A stretch of DNA of 64,000 nt from Saposhnikovia divaricata (GCA_036435485.1 CM071595.1:9352001-9416000); one strand, 5' to 3'. Positions 48,331 to 59,089 are shown, numbered from the stretch's first letter. Notes: a model not told the origin generated them from the sequence alone. Numbers and translations: made by a program.

Positions 48331-48547
48331 ACCCGTTTGGCAAATATCAACGTCAAATTATAGTGACTTATTTCGGAAAAAATTTCGTATTTGCATACAT
48401 CTTTTTACAGGAAAATATGTATGGGAAGTTTAGTATTCGTTATCTTGCAAAAATTACTTACTTATTAATAAAAAAGTACATATTTCGTAACTTTTTCCCA
48501 AAATAAGTAACTTATTTCTGCAAAATCAGATTTCCCAAACGAGCCCT
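48331..48547. mobile_element. Probable MITE, about 217 bp
   Basis: The left end ...CCCGTTTGGCAAATATCA and the inverted right end GGGCTCGTTTGGGAAATCTG form an imperfect inverted repeat. Internal acttatttcggaaaaaattt and its inverted partner aaataagttacttatttt extend the symmetry. Both sides have ctaaa next to the ends. The superfamily is uncertain (hAT-like by the CGTTTGG ends). Confidence 0.5.
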
Positions 48548-48829
48548 AAAACAACTCCAACAATTAACTACCTGCGTAACACTTAAAATTAAAGTATGAC
48601 TCAAATAAATATAATATTTAATGAAAATTAAATTTTTTCGTATTTAATATTCTTTTATACAGATTATATGTTTTCATGTAATATTTCTTTTTTAATAATT
48701 CATTTTATATTTATTTCATAATATTTAATATAAATCTTATTAATGATGTGCATGACTTACAAATTCTATGATTAAATATAACGTAAAAAATTATAAATAA
48801 AAATCAAACTTTCTTAACGCAACTTCAAC

Positions 48830-49320
48830 CTTTCATATTGGAAACTTGAAAGATTAGAGGTTATACTAAATCTCATTATTTTAATGAATGTATGTTTATG
48901 GTTCTTTAACAATATTCCAAACAACTAAGTTGTTTGATTGATGTAAGTAACATATGTGATGGAGGCAACTCTTTTCTTAACTTTTTTCAATTTCTTGAAT
49001 ATATTAAAATTTATGCTTCTTTTGCAAAGGTTGTGTGCTTTTTTCCAAAAGATAACATTGTCTGTAATTTATGCAAGATTGTATTGGTAAATTTTTCCCT
49101 TTTTCGTCATATCTATTTATAACTTTAGCTCATTCAATTACAGTATGGATGGCCTAATTTACATCTATGCCTTAAAGAGAACTGTGCTAAATAAATACTT
49201 TACATAATCAACAAAACTAAATTATTATCAATTATGAAATGACAAATTCTAAAAAATAAATACGCGGTACGCAAACAAAATCAGCAACTCATAAAATGGT
49301 TTTAACTAATTACATTTATA
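48830..49320. repeat. Helitron 3' subterminal region, inverted match to the internal arrays
   Basis: Read on the minus strand this stretch follows the array unit in order: aattagttaaaaccattttatgag, then a wtagatgtaaattaggcca block, then acaacctttgcaaaagaagcataaatttt, then tgttacttacatcaatcaaacaactta, then atattgttaaagaaccataaa. Identity is moderate. It ends about 10 bp before the terminal hairpin, so the internal arrays are inverted relatives of the Helitron's own end. Confidence 0.72.
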
Positions 49321-49357
49321 ATTTATAAAGGCTAAGCGTAGCGGGCAAAAATCCTAG

Positions 49358-49557
49358 TTTTATTAAAGACTGAACTGTGGACATTGATAGTTGAGGAATT
49401 CATTGAGTTAAAGAAGTAGCTAAACAGGTTATGAAAAAAGGTCACAAGGATACCTGTCTTTACCCTTTCGTCCGTAAACTGCTGCTTGGTTAATTCAAAT
49501 TAACCAGACTCTCGCTATACAAGTCTTTTTATTAAAGACTGAACTGTGGACTTTAAT
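49358..49557. repeat. Host tandem tract at the Helitron insertion site, with an intact empty-site copy
   Basis: The phrase ttttattaaagactgaactg starts at 49358, immediately after the Helitron, and again at about 49527. The second copy is preceded by atacaagtct, the same bases that end the Helitron's left flank. The tract runs to the acceptor-like tttaatag before the FtsZ2-derived exon, so it looks like intron sequence of that relic. Confidence 0.8.
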
Positions 49558-50756
49558 AGTGATTCCAAATGACCGTCTATTGGATATAGCTGGCGAACAG
49601 ACCGCCCTTCAGGATGATTTCCTTCTGGAAGATGATGTCCTACGTCAAGGGGTCCAAGGAATTTCAGATATAATCACGGTGGGTGTTCTTTTAGAGTCTG
49701 AGTCCCAGATATACATGTTCTGGTTAAAAAGAGAGAATTATTTCTAAGAGGATATAAACAACTTATCTTAGAAAGGAATGAAGTATCTTAACTCTTTACT
49801 AGCACAAAGAAGAACCTTCTGTTGGAATTGACTTCCCCTTAATGGGGTTTAGTGGCAGATTAGGTTGCAACGCTGGTCAATGTGGATTTCGCAGATGTAA
49901 AGACAGTCATGAAGGACTCTGGAACAGCAATGCTTGGAGTTGGCGTTTCGTCCAGCAAGAATCGTGCTGAAGAAGCAGCTGAACAGGCAACTCTGCTCCT
50001 TTGATTGGGTCATCAATTCAATCTGCTACTGGAGTAGTATATAACATTACGGGAGGGAAAGATATAACTTTACAAGAAGTGAACCGGGTGTCTCAGGTAG
50101 TGTTAGTTTTTTTTTGTTTTACATTATGTTTGATTCACCAACGTTAACCACTAACTGGATAATGTAGGTTTAGACCAGTCATACAGAAAGGAAAATAGAT
50201 AAAGTCGTAGGTCGCATTCATTACCGATCCCCCAAAGTTAATTTGTATTTACGTGACTGGAACAATCTTACAATCTTAGAGTGAAAGATTGGGGACGTCT
50301 GTGCATGTATTTGCACCTGTGAAATATCTGAAAAGATGTTACTTCTGAATTTTTAGTTCCAGACTAAACTTGTTGACTACTGAGAATTGTAATTAGAAAT
50401 AATCCTATAGCTTCAGAACCTGCATATTTCACTATCTACCTTTTATGTATTTGTAGTCTGGTATAGTGATCTCAATTTTTGTAAAATGCAGGTTGTAACC
50501 AGTTTTGGCAGATCCTTCCGCTAACATAATATTTGGAGCAGTTGTGGATGAAAGGTACAACGGGGAGATTCATGTTACTATAGTTGCCGCAGGCTTTGCA
50601 CAGTCATTTCAGAAGACTTTCTTGACAGAACCTAAAGGGTTAAAATCAAATGAAAGAGGGGTAGGAGGCCAAGAAATCATAAAATCAACGATCCCCCTCA
50701 AGACTTTAACACCTTCCGGAACTCAAAGATCAAATCCAAGAAAGCTCTTCTTTTAA
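49558..50756 (+). pseudogene. FtsZ2: FtsZ2 relic (plastid division), 3' exons with frameshifts
   Basis: Three exon-like blocks match plant FtsZ2, the tubulin-like GTPase of the chloroplast division ring. They are 49558-49678 (IPNDRLLDIAGEQTALQD ... VLRQGVQGISDIIT), about 49866-50095 (VNVDFADVKTVMKDSGTAML, ATGVVYNITGGKDITLQEV) and about 50492-50756 (SANIIFGAVVDERYNGEIHV, then the family C-terminus RKLFF). The blocks keep GT-AG borders, so this is not a retrocopy. Block 2 lacks one base after EQATL (about 49993), and block 3 has one extra T near 50500, so the reading frame is broken twice. The N-terminal GTP-binding part is not in the 12 kb left of the Helitron. It is a partial, dead gene copy. 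Confidence 0.87.
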
Positions 50757-51500
50757 ATAATCTTCAAATATTTTTGTATGTTGCATTTGTCTAGATCTGA
50801 TTAGATTGTCCACCCCATCCCATTAAGAACAGTAAAACTGGGTCTTTTAGGCATTTGGTTGTGTAATGATATTAATATTATAGATGGCTTCTGCTTTCAA
50901 TTCAAGCACAATATATAGATTGATTTTCTGACTTGAAGTTTCTTTTTAATGTCCAGTCCAGTGTGTATTCATTGCAAAGATAGGTACAAGCTTCATCGTG
51001 TCCAGTACATTGATGTGCTTCAAATGTAATATGTCAGGACCAGGCCAACATATTCAAACTAATTTCTTGACAGTGAGCGGAAGAAGATATGTAAGAAAAC
51101 AAGCAAGGCAATCAAATTTATTATGACAATCAAACATCCTGAATTCCTGATAATTATGACAAGCAAGAACAGAGATTATTTAATCGTATACACAAAGCAT
51201 AGCACTTTTTTGGCACTTGAGTCTTAACACTCCATATATACATTACTGTCATCACCAGATTCTCAGAGGAAGACATAACAACATATGTAGTGTCATCTCC
51301 AGATTCTCAGAGGAAGACATAAAAACATATAATTTGAAGCCTTCTGTAGCAGCAGCACCAATTGTCCAGCATCCATGACCTCCACTTCCAAGCCTGTGTA
51401 GATGCAATTCACTTCATTCAGTCTTCCTTTTTGCCACTGCTGCGTCCTGATACATCTAAACTAACATTAGAACCCCTCCCCTTTGATACCCCAATTCTAT
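50757..51500. other. Intergenic, small 41-44-bp tandem duplication
   Basis: Mostly unremarkable sequence downstream of FtsZ2. At about 51246-51332 a unit containing cagattctcagaggaagaca is repeated twice in tandem. No gene is supported. Confidence 0.55.
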
Positions 51501-51771
51501 GGCCATGTTTGTTTCAAGGGATTATAATCCCCAAATTATTACCTTATAAATCCCAAATGTAAGGGATTATAATCCCATGAATTCACATTTTGATCATTGT
51601 TTTAGTTCACTCCCATGGGATTATAATACCTTGTGAAAGAAGGTATTATAATCCCATAGAAATGAATCAAAAAGATGATAGCAATATACTTCCATGGGAT
51701 TATAATCCTTTAAATTTAAGAAAGATAGTGTAATTTTCCAAGGATTATAATCCCCTAAAACAAACATGGCC
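51501..51771. mobile_element. Tourist-like MITE, 271 bp
   Basis: The perfectly inverted ends GGCCATGTTTGTTT (51501-51514) and its complement ending ...CATGGCC (51771) are flanked by TAT on both sides. The body is built from repeated palindromes gggattataatccc (at least five), so a single strand would fold extensively. No coding capacity. Confidence 0.83.
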
Positions 51772-53600
51772 TATATACGTTAATTGGAAAGGAATTTGCT
51801 ATAATCACACACATCGAACCTTCAATCGCTACTCTCATAAGAAGTGATTGTTGCATAACCTCGTCCATATTTCTTTATGTATATCTTACATAATGTATAC
51901 CTCTCTTGCTTTTCATATATCTTAATAAATTAGATAAGAACAGAGGGTAGGGTAGAAAATTCTTCAGATACAAAAAATGGTGCAAAAAGTGAAATTGATG
52001 CTCATGATACCTCAACTATACTGCATGATAACAAATTTAATTGTGTAGAACAACAATAATAAAATAATAAAATAAAAAATGAATTCATCTGATTGCAGGT
52101 GATTCAATACAACATATTACACTGCAAACAATAAACATTCCTACAACATATTACACTGCAAACATTAAACAAATTACTGTATAATAATTTGTAATCACAT
52201 AAAAGATCAAATAAACAGAGCATTACAATCTGAATAACCTTATGGCCATAGAAGTGTGACCTGTCTTCTATAATTAGATATAGATAATTTATCAAGTACT
52301 ACAAACTCAATTCTTGATCTTTTCAATTTTGTGTTGACTGTTTCATTCTAACAAGGGCAGTGTTTCATTTTAACAAGGGCAGTGAATAGCTGAGTAACAT
52401 CGATACAGCAAATCATCAAGCTAATCAGAACCGGACTTGCAACCAACCCATTGCATCCATCATGTCGAATCCATTAGTTTAAGACCTTTGTTTAGCATAA
52501 TCACCTTAAAAACCCTTCCGTGCTTCAACATGTCTACCTATATGAAAAAAGGGCCATCTTCTTCGGTAACACTGGTGAAGAACTTGATATAACTCTTTAG
52601 GAATAGAGACATTTCAGCTAAGTCATGAAGGCTGCCGTTGAGCAAGAACAACTTCACAAGTTAGTAATGAACCAATCTTGTCTGTGAAAATTCACTGGTA
52701 GATATTTGTTTAGGTAAAAAGTAGGCCATAAAGGAGCCAACTTCATGGTTCTGAGTGGGAAGGTATGCTACACGTGTACCAGAAAGTTTCAGACAAGGAT
52801 TGGAGATAGGAGATAGACTTTGTAAATACTCCGAGAATTGAAAGAGATCTACGGTAAGTTTCAAATATGGGTATCAAATCTTCGGATCACACCTTTAGTT
52901 TACATGCTGGGAAGGAATATGTCTTCGTTATGCAACTCGCTTCCCGAACATGTAAATACTCCGAGAATCATAGAAGTGTGACATGTCTTGCAAAGTCATA
53001 ATGAAGGTGGTATAAGCAGATGAAAGAATTAAGATGTTTTGTTTGAAGCAGCTGATCGAACATGAGATAAGCGATTAGGGATGGGGATATCGAAGAACAT
53101 AAGATGAGCATCTTGGAATTGGGATTAGGGTTTTTAGAGAAGATAAGATATGAGGCGAAGATAGAGGAAGAGGCAGAGGCGGTATATATATTGGAAATTG
53201 TTTGTTCGTCAACTGGGCCAGATTAGATTAGGTCAGATAAAACAGTTTGGGCCCCGAAACAGATACAGTCAAGAGGATAGCGTCTACCGTGCTACGTTTT
53301 TGTTACGTTTTTGTTACTACTACATTTTTTTTTCCAAAGTACGTTTTGTTCCATAAACGTATACTGTGTTTAGTACTTTTTATCTCTCGACTCTCGTCAA
53401 TCTTTTTCCCTTTTCTCAATTATAATATTTACTAGTTGACCCATAGAATATATTTGGATTTTTTTGATAAATATATAGGAAAAAATAAATTAAATTTTTG
53501 CACATTTACTTTTGTTAAAAAAAGCTATTTGCAATTTTACTAAACTAAGTTTCAAAATTGCAAAAATACTACAAATTAGGACAACCCTGCCCTGCTACTC
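51772..53600. other. Intergenic, no supported gene
   Basis: No conserved protein is recognised. A short tandem duplication (acaacatattacactgcaaac) sits at 52109-52162. The minus-strand frame 52661-52864 is open but unrecognised, and its surroundings (52300-53000) have a less AT-rich, gene-like look, so a decayed gene fragment is possible. Confidence 0.4.
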
Positions 53601-53612
53601 AGCCGACTTGAC

Positions 53613-53790
53613 ACTTTTTTTTTTTAAGGTGGGGGTGTTTTTGGGTTGCAAGGTCCCGCAGGGACCGTATTCAACTAAATGAAACCACATGCAACTTTTT
53701 TTTTTTTAAGGTGGAGTGATTTTGGTGGATTTGGGTTGCATGGCCCCGCAGGAGCCATATTCAACTGAATGCAATCACATGCAACTTAAT
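53613..53790. repeat. Tandem duplication, about 80-bp units with poly-T
   Basis: Two copies of poly-T followed by aaggtgg... ggttgca.gg.cccgcagg and ending cacatgcaactt. They differ at about a fifth of positions. Confidence 0.75.
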
Positions 53791-53840
53791 TTCTGATTGC
53801 AAGTTCCATTTTTCAGTTGTCATTTTCGACCACTTTTTTG

Positions 53841-53844
<4 letters not shown>

Positions 53845-53873
<29 letters not shown>
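53845..53873. repeat. (AT)n microsatellite
   Basis: An uninterrupted AT dinucleotide run of about 14 units. Confidence 0.95.
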
Positions 53874-53875
<2 letters not shown>

Positions 53876-54007
53876 ACAATTTTGTGGAGACCCTAGAGAC
53901 CATATCTATCACCGTTGGATCTATTCTCATCCTGCGGTTAAAATCAAAAAAGATTTAATAGCAATTTTGTAATACTTTCAATATATTTGGGCAATATACT
54001 AAATACA

Positions 54008-54105
54008 ATATACGTATACAGTACCATCAACGCATAGTCGACAGTTTCTTCTCCCGTATACGTATACAGTACCATCAACGCATAGTCGACAGTTTCTTCT
54101 CCCCT
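54008..54105. repeat. Exact 49-bp tandem duplication
   Basis: The unit beginning tatacgtatacagtaccatc and ending cttctccc occurs twice back to back with almost no differences, so it is recent. Confidence 0.88.
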
Positions 54106-54267
54106 TATCTCGCACTGATACACACTACAATTGCAGTTACACAAATTATGAGTTATCGACCCAACTGATTCTTGCCTCAACCGAAAATAGATTGCAGTAT
54201 TTTAATCCACTACAATTTGTCTCACTTGTTGTGTATAACAGTGGAATCAGTAGCAAGGAATCAAAGA

Positions 54268-54960
54268 TGAAGAAGATGAGTGAAGGTAATTTCCTACATT
54301 GTACTTAGAAAATGCAGAACAAAAATTAAATTACTTAATTCAACTAATTGAATTGTCATGTTGAATTGTACTGTACTTGTATAATTAGGGATTTGGTAAT
54401 CTCTTAAATTTATTTGAGTTTTTATAATTAGGGGTTTCTAATATAGTTTTTTTCTATGTTTGTTCTTCACAAATATTTTGTTCTGCAAATGATTTTTTTT
54501 TTAAAAAAAAAAAATTGACATGGAATTATGTTGAAGAACAATTATTTTTATTGTATTAGGGTTACTGTGTCGGGGTTTAAGCCAAATACAAAGTGGTGTA
54601 AGATTTTAGTTTAGATTTGTAGAATGGTTTGTGCTTATGTGAGAGTAAACTTGTGAAGTATAATATACTTGTGAATTAATAGAACCTCTAAAGTTTTTTT
54701 AACATTCTATTGCAGGTCAAAGACGTAGTGGCAGATTAATTGCTAAATCTTGGCTTTTCAATTGGCCAAAAAAACGTCCTCTGTATATTGATTTGTGTGC
54801 AGGAATAGACACCCCTAAAATCTGTTAGATGGTTCAAATGCAAGGACTAAAATGAACTCGGTTGACTGCAGAATCATTGTAATGAGGCACATTGAGACAT
54901 ACATGGGTAATTTGTGTGCATGGAAAGTTGTGCTCCGTATTGAAAAGGTACATTTGATAT
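54268..54960 (+). pseudogene. Decayed Ulp1 (C48) protease-like gene fragment
   Basis: A short ATG exon (MKKMSEG at 54268) precedes a GT donor. After an AG at about 54717 comes QRRSGRLIAKSWLFNWPKKR, soon ending in a stop. Further on, 54861-54947 reads VDCRIIVMRHIETYMGNLCA, which resembles the catalytic-cysteine segment (DCGxxVMRHxETYMG) of the Ulp1/SENP-like cysteine proteases common in plant transposons and captured genes. The conserved Gly after the Cys is Arg here. The pieces are not in one frame, so this is a remnant. Whether the first exons belong to the same gene is unknown. Confidence 0.4.
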
Positions 54961-55394
54961 AAAAAGTACCTAGGCAAAACATAACATGAACCTTGTAATT
55001 CCATGGTCTAAATGAATTTTTACATAAATTTTATTCATTAAGCTTTCTCTTCGATTCATTTCTTAGATTGTCATGTCAATTCTAGGTAGTACATTAATTT
55101 TGCACCATATCCGGAGATTTAGGGGATATTGGTGTTATATATAACAAGTTTAGTTTAATAAAGTTTTCTTCCCCCAATGTTATTAAATCCATATCATGTT
55201 CTTATGTATTTTTCTAAAACCATGTCCTAAATCTACTATTTTGGCTTTTCGCACCCCTGCCACTTCTTCTGCTATGTAGCGAAATCTCCTTTTGGGCCTA
55301 TATATGATCTTCTTCAAGGAGTTTCATACAACTCTAAAGAAAGAAGTGCAGGTTGGGTGTTGGCTGAGTAATAATTTCAAGACAAATTAGCACT
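54961..55394. other. Intergenic, possibly gene debris
   Basis: No recognisable coding. It lies between the Ulp1-like fragment and the CACTA element and may be intron or decayed exon of the same locus. Confidence 0.35.
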
Positions 55395-55439
55395 AGACAC
55401 TACACCAAACTGGCAAATTACTAACAGATAAAAAAAGCC

Positions 55440-55860
55440 ATTAGTAACGAATATATCCGTTACTAATTAGTAACGGATATATCCGTTAATAATGCCATCA
55501 GTAACGGATATATCCGTTAGTAATGGGTCAGATATCCGTTACTAATTAGTAACGGATATATCCGTTACTAATTCTATGTATCCGTTACTAATTAGTAACG
55601 GATATATCCGTTACTAATATAAAATATCCGCTACTAATTAGTAACGGATACATAGAATCAGTAACGGATATATCCTTTACTAAATATCTGTTACTAATTA
55701 GTAACGGATATATGTGCATTAGTATCGGATATATCCGTTACTAATTAGTAACAGATATATCCGTTACTAATTTTATGTATCCGTTACTAATTAGTAACGG
55801 ATATATCCGTTACTAATATTATATATCCGTTACTAATTAATAATGGATATATAATATTAG
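55440..55860. repeat. Left palindrome array of the CACTA element
   Basis: Many copies of TAGTAACGGATATATCCG followed by TTACTA, each nearly its own reverse complement, joined by short variable spacers (for example atctatgtatc). Units are often themselves inverted about the ATAT centre, so long hairpins can form. Confidence 0.9.
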
Positions 55861-55873
55861 TAACCTTTTAAAA

Positions 55874-56430
55874 GATTTATATTATAAAATCACATCAAAT
55901 AAGCTTGTTATTTTTTAATTTTTTTGTATATCACTAAAATCATTAGATATTAACAGCCGTACGGTTGGATCGTCGAAAAAAGATTTTAAAAATATTGTTT
56001 TGTGCAATCGGGACGATACTAGTTATCACGAGTATTGTTTTTTGGAGATTTATATTATAAAATCACATCAAATAAGCTTGTAATTTTTTAATTTTTTGTG
56101 TATATCACTAAAATCATTAGATATTAACAGCCGTACGGTTGGATCGTCGAAAAAAGATTTTAAAAATATTGTTTTGTGCAATCGGGACGATACTAGTTAT
56201 CGCGAGTATTGTTTTTTGGAGATTTATATTATAAAATCACATCAAATAAGCTTGTAATTTTTTAATTTTTTGTGTATATCACTAAAATCATTGGATATTA
56301 ACAGCCGTACGGTTGGATCATCGAAAAAAGATTTTAAAAATATTGTTTTGTGCAATCGGGACGATACTAGTTATCGCGAGTATTGTTTTTTGGAGATTTA
56401 TATTATAAAATCACATCAAATAAGCTAATT
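55874..56430. repeat. 174-bp tandem repeat, three units plus a partial
   Basis: Units start gatttatattataaaatc at 55874, 56047, 56221 and 56395 (periods 173, 174 and 174; the last is cut short). They are almost identical and include acagccgtacggttggatc. Homogeneity points to recent unequal exchange. Confidence 0.92.
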
Positions 56431-56754
56431 ACATCAAGATGAGTTACTAATTAGTAACGGATATATCCGTTACTAATTCCAGATATCCGTTACTAATTTG
56501 TAACGGACATATCCGTTATTAATCTATTTGTAACTGATATATCCGTTACTAATTAGTAACGGATATATCTGTTACTAATTCCAGATATCCGTTACTAATT
56601 TGTAACGGATATATCCATTACTAATCTATTTGTAACGGATATATTAGTAACAAAAAAAAAACAATTGTGACGGACGATTAGTAACGAATATATCCGTTAC
56701 TAATGTCATTAGTAACGGATATAGCCGTTACTAATGGCCAGTTTTGCTGTAGTG

Positions 56755-58760
56755 AGAGATTGATCTCTTCGAAGGAATATTTGTTCTCCCAATTGTTATA
56801 TTGAAAGGAGCTATGGTTTCTTTACTGTACCATTAATTTTTAAAGCTCTGGGTCAAGTTTGTTTTGGTGCATCACATAAACAGTCTTCAAATTTTTCAAT
56901 CCTAGTTTTGCTTTAAACTTGATAGCTTTAGGTGTTGCGAATAATTTCATTGATGATTTTACTTTTCTGGATTCTTTAGCGTCAAAGGGTGCTACAGAAG
57001 CATAACAAGTCTAATTCTAAATAAGTTCTGCTCATTTTCCTCAACCATAAAACATGTTTTTGGTGTATATGTTATCTCTTGTTGTATCGTTGCACTCATC
57101 TCTCTATCATCTTTCACCTCTAGGATGTTGTGCCTAAATAACCACAAGTATGCGATGTGGTTAAGTATTTATAGAAAATACTTAAAATATGTCTCTTATG
57201 CAGGACAACCAATAACTATTGCTGAACAAGTTGCGGATAATCTACTGCCACAATATCTTGACTTGGAGAGGACATAGCAAAAGAACTCTTATATTGGAAG
57301 GTGGTGCAAATTTGGCAAAGGGCAAGAACTTTGTTCCATAAATGGTTTAGGTCTAAGAATGTAGTGAGATACACTTGTTAATGCAGAGGATAATTTAAAA
57401 TCCTGATTGAACTAAGCTAAACTATTATTCTGTAGTTTTTTTATCATCGGATTGTAGAAATGCAGTACTCTGATTTGCATTCGAATCAATGGACAACTAG
57501 TTTGATTTTTATTCTGATGAATGGAACAAAATAAGTTGTAATGTAAGTTTAGAAACAACAAAATTGTTAAGAGCATGATAACAGACATACATGTGATTAG
57601 AAACATATTACGCAGAATCAAATGATTTTTTTTTCAGAGTGCAGTATACCAGTACTGAAGATGATAATTACGCAGAATTCTACAAATTAAAAAAAGTAAG
57701 AAGGATGCCTGAAAGATACATATTTGAATAGCTGGTCTGCTTATAACTATGCATGAGAAGGAGATTAGCTGGAAAAGTAGTCCCTAGCTTAGAATCCAGG
57801 TACATACTAGTAACACCAGGTCTTGGAGCAGCTAGACATATACGCCTCTTCAGCAAACGGTGGTCAACTTGTCAGGTGGAGAAATAGGATTCAGAGAAAG
57901 TACAAACATGAATATATTACATTTTCTGTAAATAGTTTGCAAAAAAAAAAAAAAAAGCTCAAAAAGTTGCATACATAATGCACAGTTCCACTTGTATCTT
58001 ATATGTAATAAACTTATCTCGCAGTAAAATTTGTTAACAGACCAATTTAGGTTAAGAATAAGTATTAGAGTGCCCAATCACAATACACCTAACTGAGATA
58101 TTCACTTTGGGGGCATCTTATATACATACAATATGTAGTAATTAATGTTCTTGAGACGGTCTGAACCCATACTTGAGCATTGCAACTAGCAGTGCTCAGA
58201 TATAGCAAGTCAGATGACGGAAAGGGCTCAAAGAGATTAACATCTACAGCCTATAGGCTGTCCAGTGGGGATTCCACGGCTATGACCTGGTCAGAATTGG
58301 TGCTATTTATATAATTACAAAAATTATTTTTGTGATTATTGAAGATGAGTTAAAAAAAATGAACTCAAAGCTATTGTGCATTACAAAAATTATGTACTTA
58401 AATTTCAAAATCTAGACATATAAAGTAACTAACACACAAAGCATACATAATACCAAGTAAACACTCTTAAAAAAACCAACTTAATTAAAAGAAGGATAAA
58501 ATCTGGAGAATCTGCTGAATGTAAATTCCAAAATAAATTTGAGAATGTGCACAAATACCCAATGTACTTGTGGAAATTAGAAACATAAAATTGAATACAG
58601 GAGTTTAACAAAATCTATTTAACTAGATTGTGGGATACCCTTACAAGTCCGTGTATTTTGACCAATACCTTTACATCGGCTACATTGTTTTTCCCTTCCC
58701 CGATTCGATAGCTATCTCTCGACTATCTTTATCCGGCTCCCACAGCCCTTGTTTCTACTT
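56755..58760. other. Intergenic, no confident gene
   Basis: One exon-like piece follows an AG at about 57204 (AGQPITIAEQVADNLLPQYL, then a stop at 57277), of unknown family. An A-run lies at about 57941-57956. Nothing else is supported. Confidence 0.4.
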
Positions 58761-59078
58761 TTATTTTGGATTAAGAATAGAAATTTCTGAATCTAGAACT
58801 GGAGGGATAAACTTATATGCTCTGTGACCTCCTACTTGTACAGGTGTGTTATCTGTACTTTGAGTTAACGCAATATTGATTGACTGAACTCCGATGAATA
58901 CTGAATCCAACTTGTCCTCATCTTCGCATGCAACATTCATACAGTTATGAAATTCAAACCATGCCCTTGTCCTTTTCAACTTCTTTCTATCTCGCGCTTC
59001 GCAAATTTCAGATACTTTAGAAGACCCAAGGAATGAGTGACGTTTGACAGCATTCTTGGACCAACGCGGCTTAGAATC
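58746..59078 (-). other. Exon-like open segment, unknown protein
   Basis: From an AG acceptor at about 59079 the minus strand is open for about 105 codons. It includes SKPRWSKNAVKRHSFLG, SSKVSEICEARDRKKLKRTR and AWFEFHNCMNVACEDEDKLD, and ends ...VLDSEISILNPK and a stop (58761). Composition is even and unlike the AT-rich noise around it, which suggests a real or recently dead exon with a basic N-terminal part. I do not recognise the family and see no convincing upstream exon. Confidence 0.4.
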
Positions 59079-59089
59079 TATTTGATGTT

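Larger units (their letters stand above)
12392..49357 (+). mobile_element. Giant autonomous-type Helitron, 36,966 bp, with RepHel, five RPA-like and two B3 genes
   Basis: The 5' end is TCTATATATATTATAAAAGC, the plant Helitron TC terminus. The 3' end has the hairpin GCTA-AGCG-TAGC (49331-49342), then gcgggcaaaaatc and CTAG (49354-49357). Joining the flanks (aatacaagtct + ttttattaaagactgaactg) reproduces exactly the uninterrupted sequence at 49517-49546, an internal empty-site control that fixes both ends. The insertion point is T^T and not the usual A^T. In order it carries a RepHel gene, a spacer with two small MITE-like repeats, RPA-like gene 1, a coiled-coil gene (minus), repeat array 1, a MULE-MITE, RPA-like gene 2, a B3 gene (minus), repeat array 2, RPA-like genes 3-5 and a second B3 gene (minus). 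RPA-like genes are known plant Helitron accessories. The B3 genes and the size are unusual. Confidence 0.87.
55398..56754. mobile_element. CACTA-type non-autonomous element, 1,357 bp
   Basis: The termini CACTACACCAAACTGGC and, inverted, CACTACAGCAAAACTGGC are flanked by a 3-bp duplication aga (55395-55397 and 56755-56757), the CACTA (En/Spm) signature. Inside are two terminal arrays of the palindrome ttagtaacggatatatccg... (about 55440-55860 and 56440-56735) enclosing a 174-bp tandem repeat. Subterminal arrays are normal for CACTA transposase binding. The self-complementarity of every unit is unusual. No transposase gene. Confidence 0.9.

Noticed and set aside
52661..52864. Minus-strand frame as an F-box-like gene fragment
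   Set aside because: No F-box or Kelch motif could be pointed to. Kept only as an unremarkable open frame.
53845..53873. AT run as a possible hairpin regulatory element
   Set aside because: A plain microsatellite without flanking gene context.
55440..55860. Regular palindromic repeats resembling a CRISPR array
   Set aside because: Plant nuclear sequence, irregular spacing and repeated spacers. The array lies inside CACTA inverted ends.
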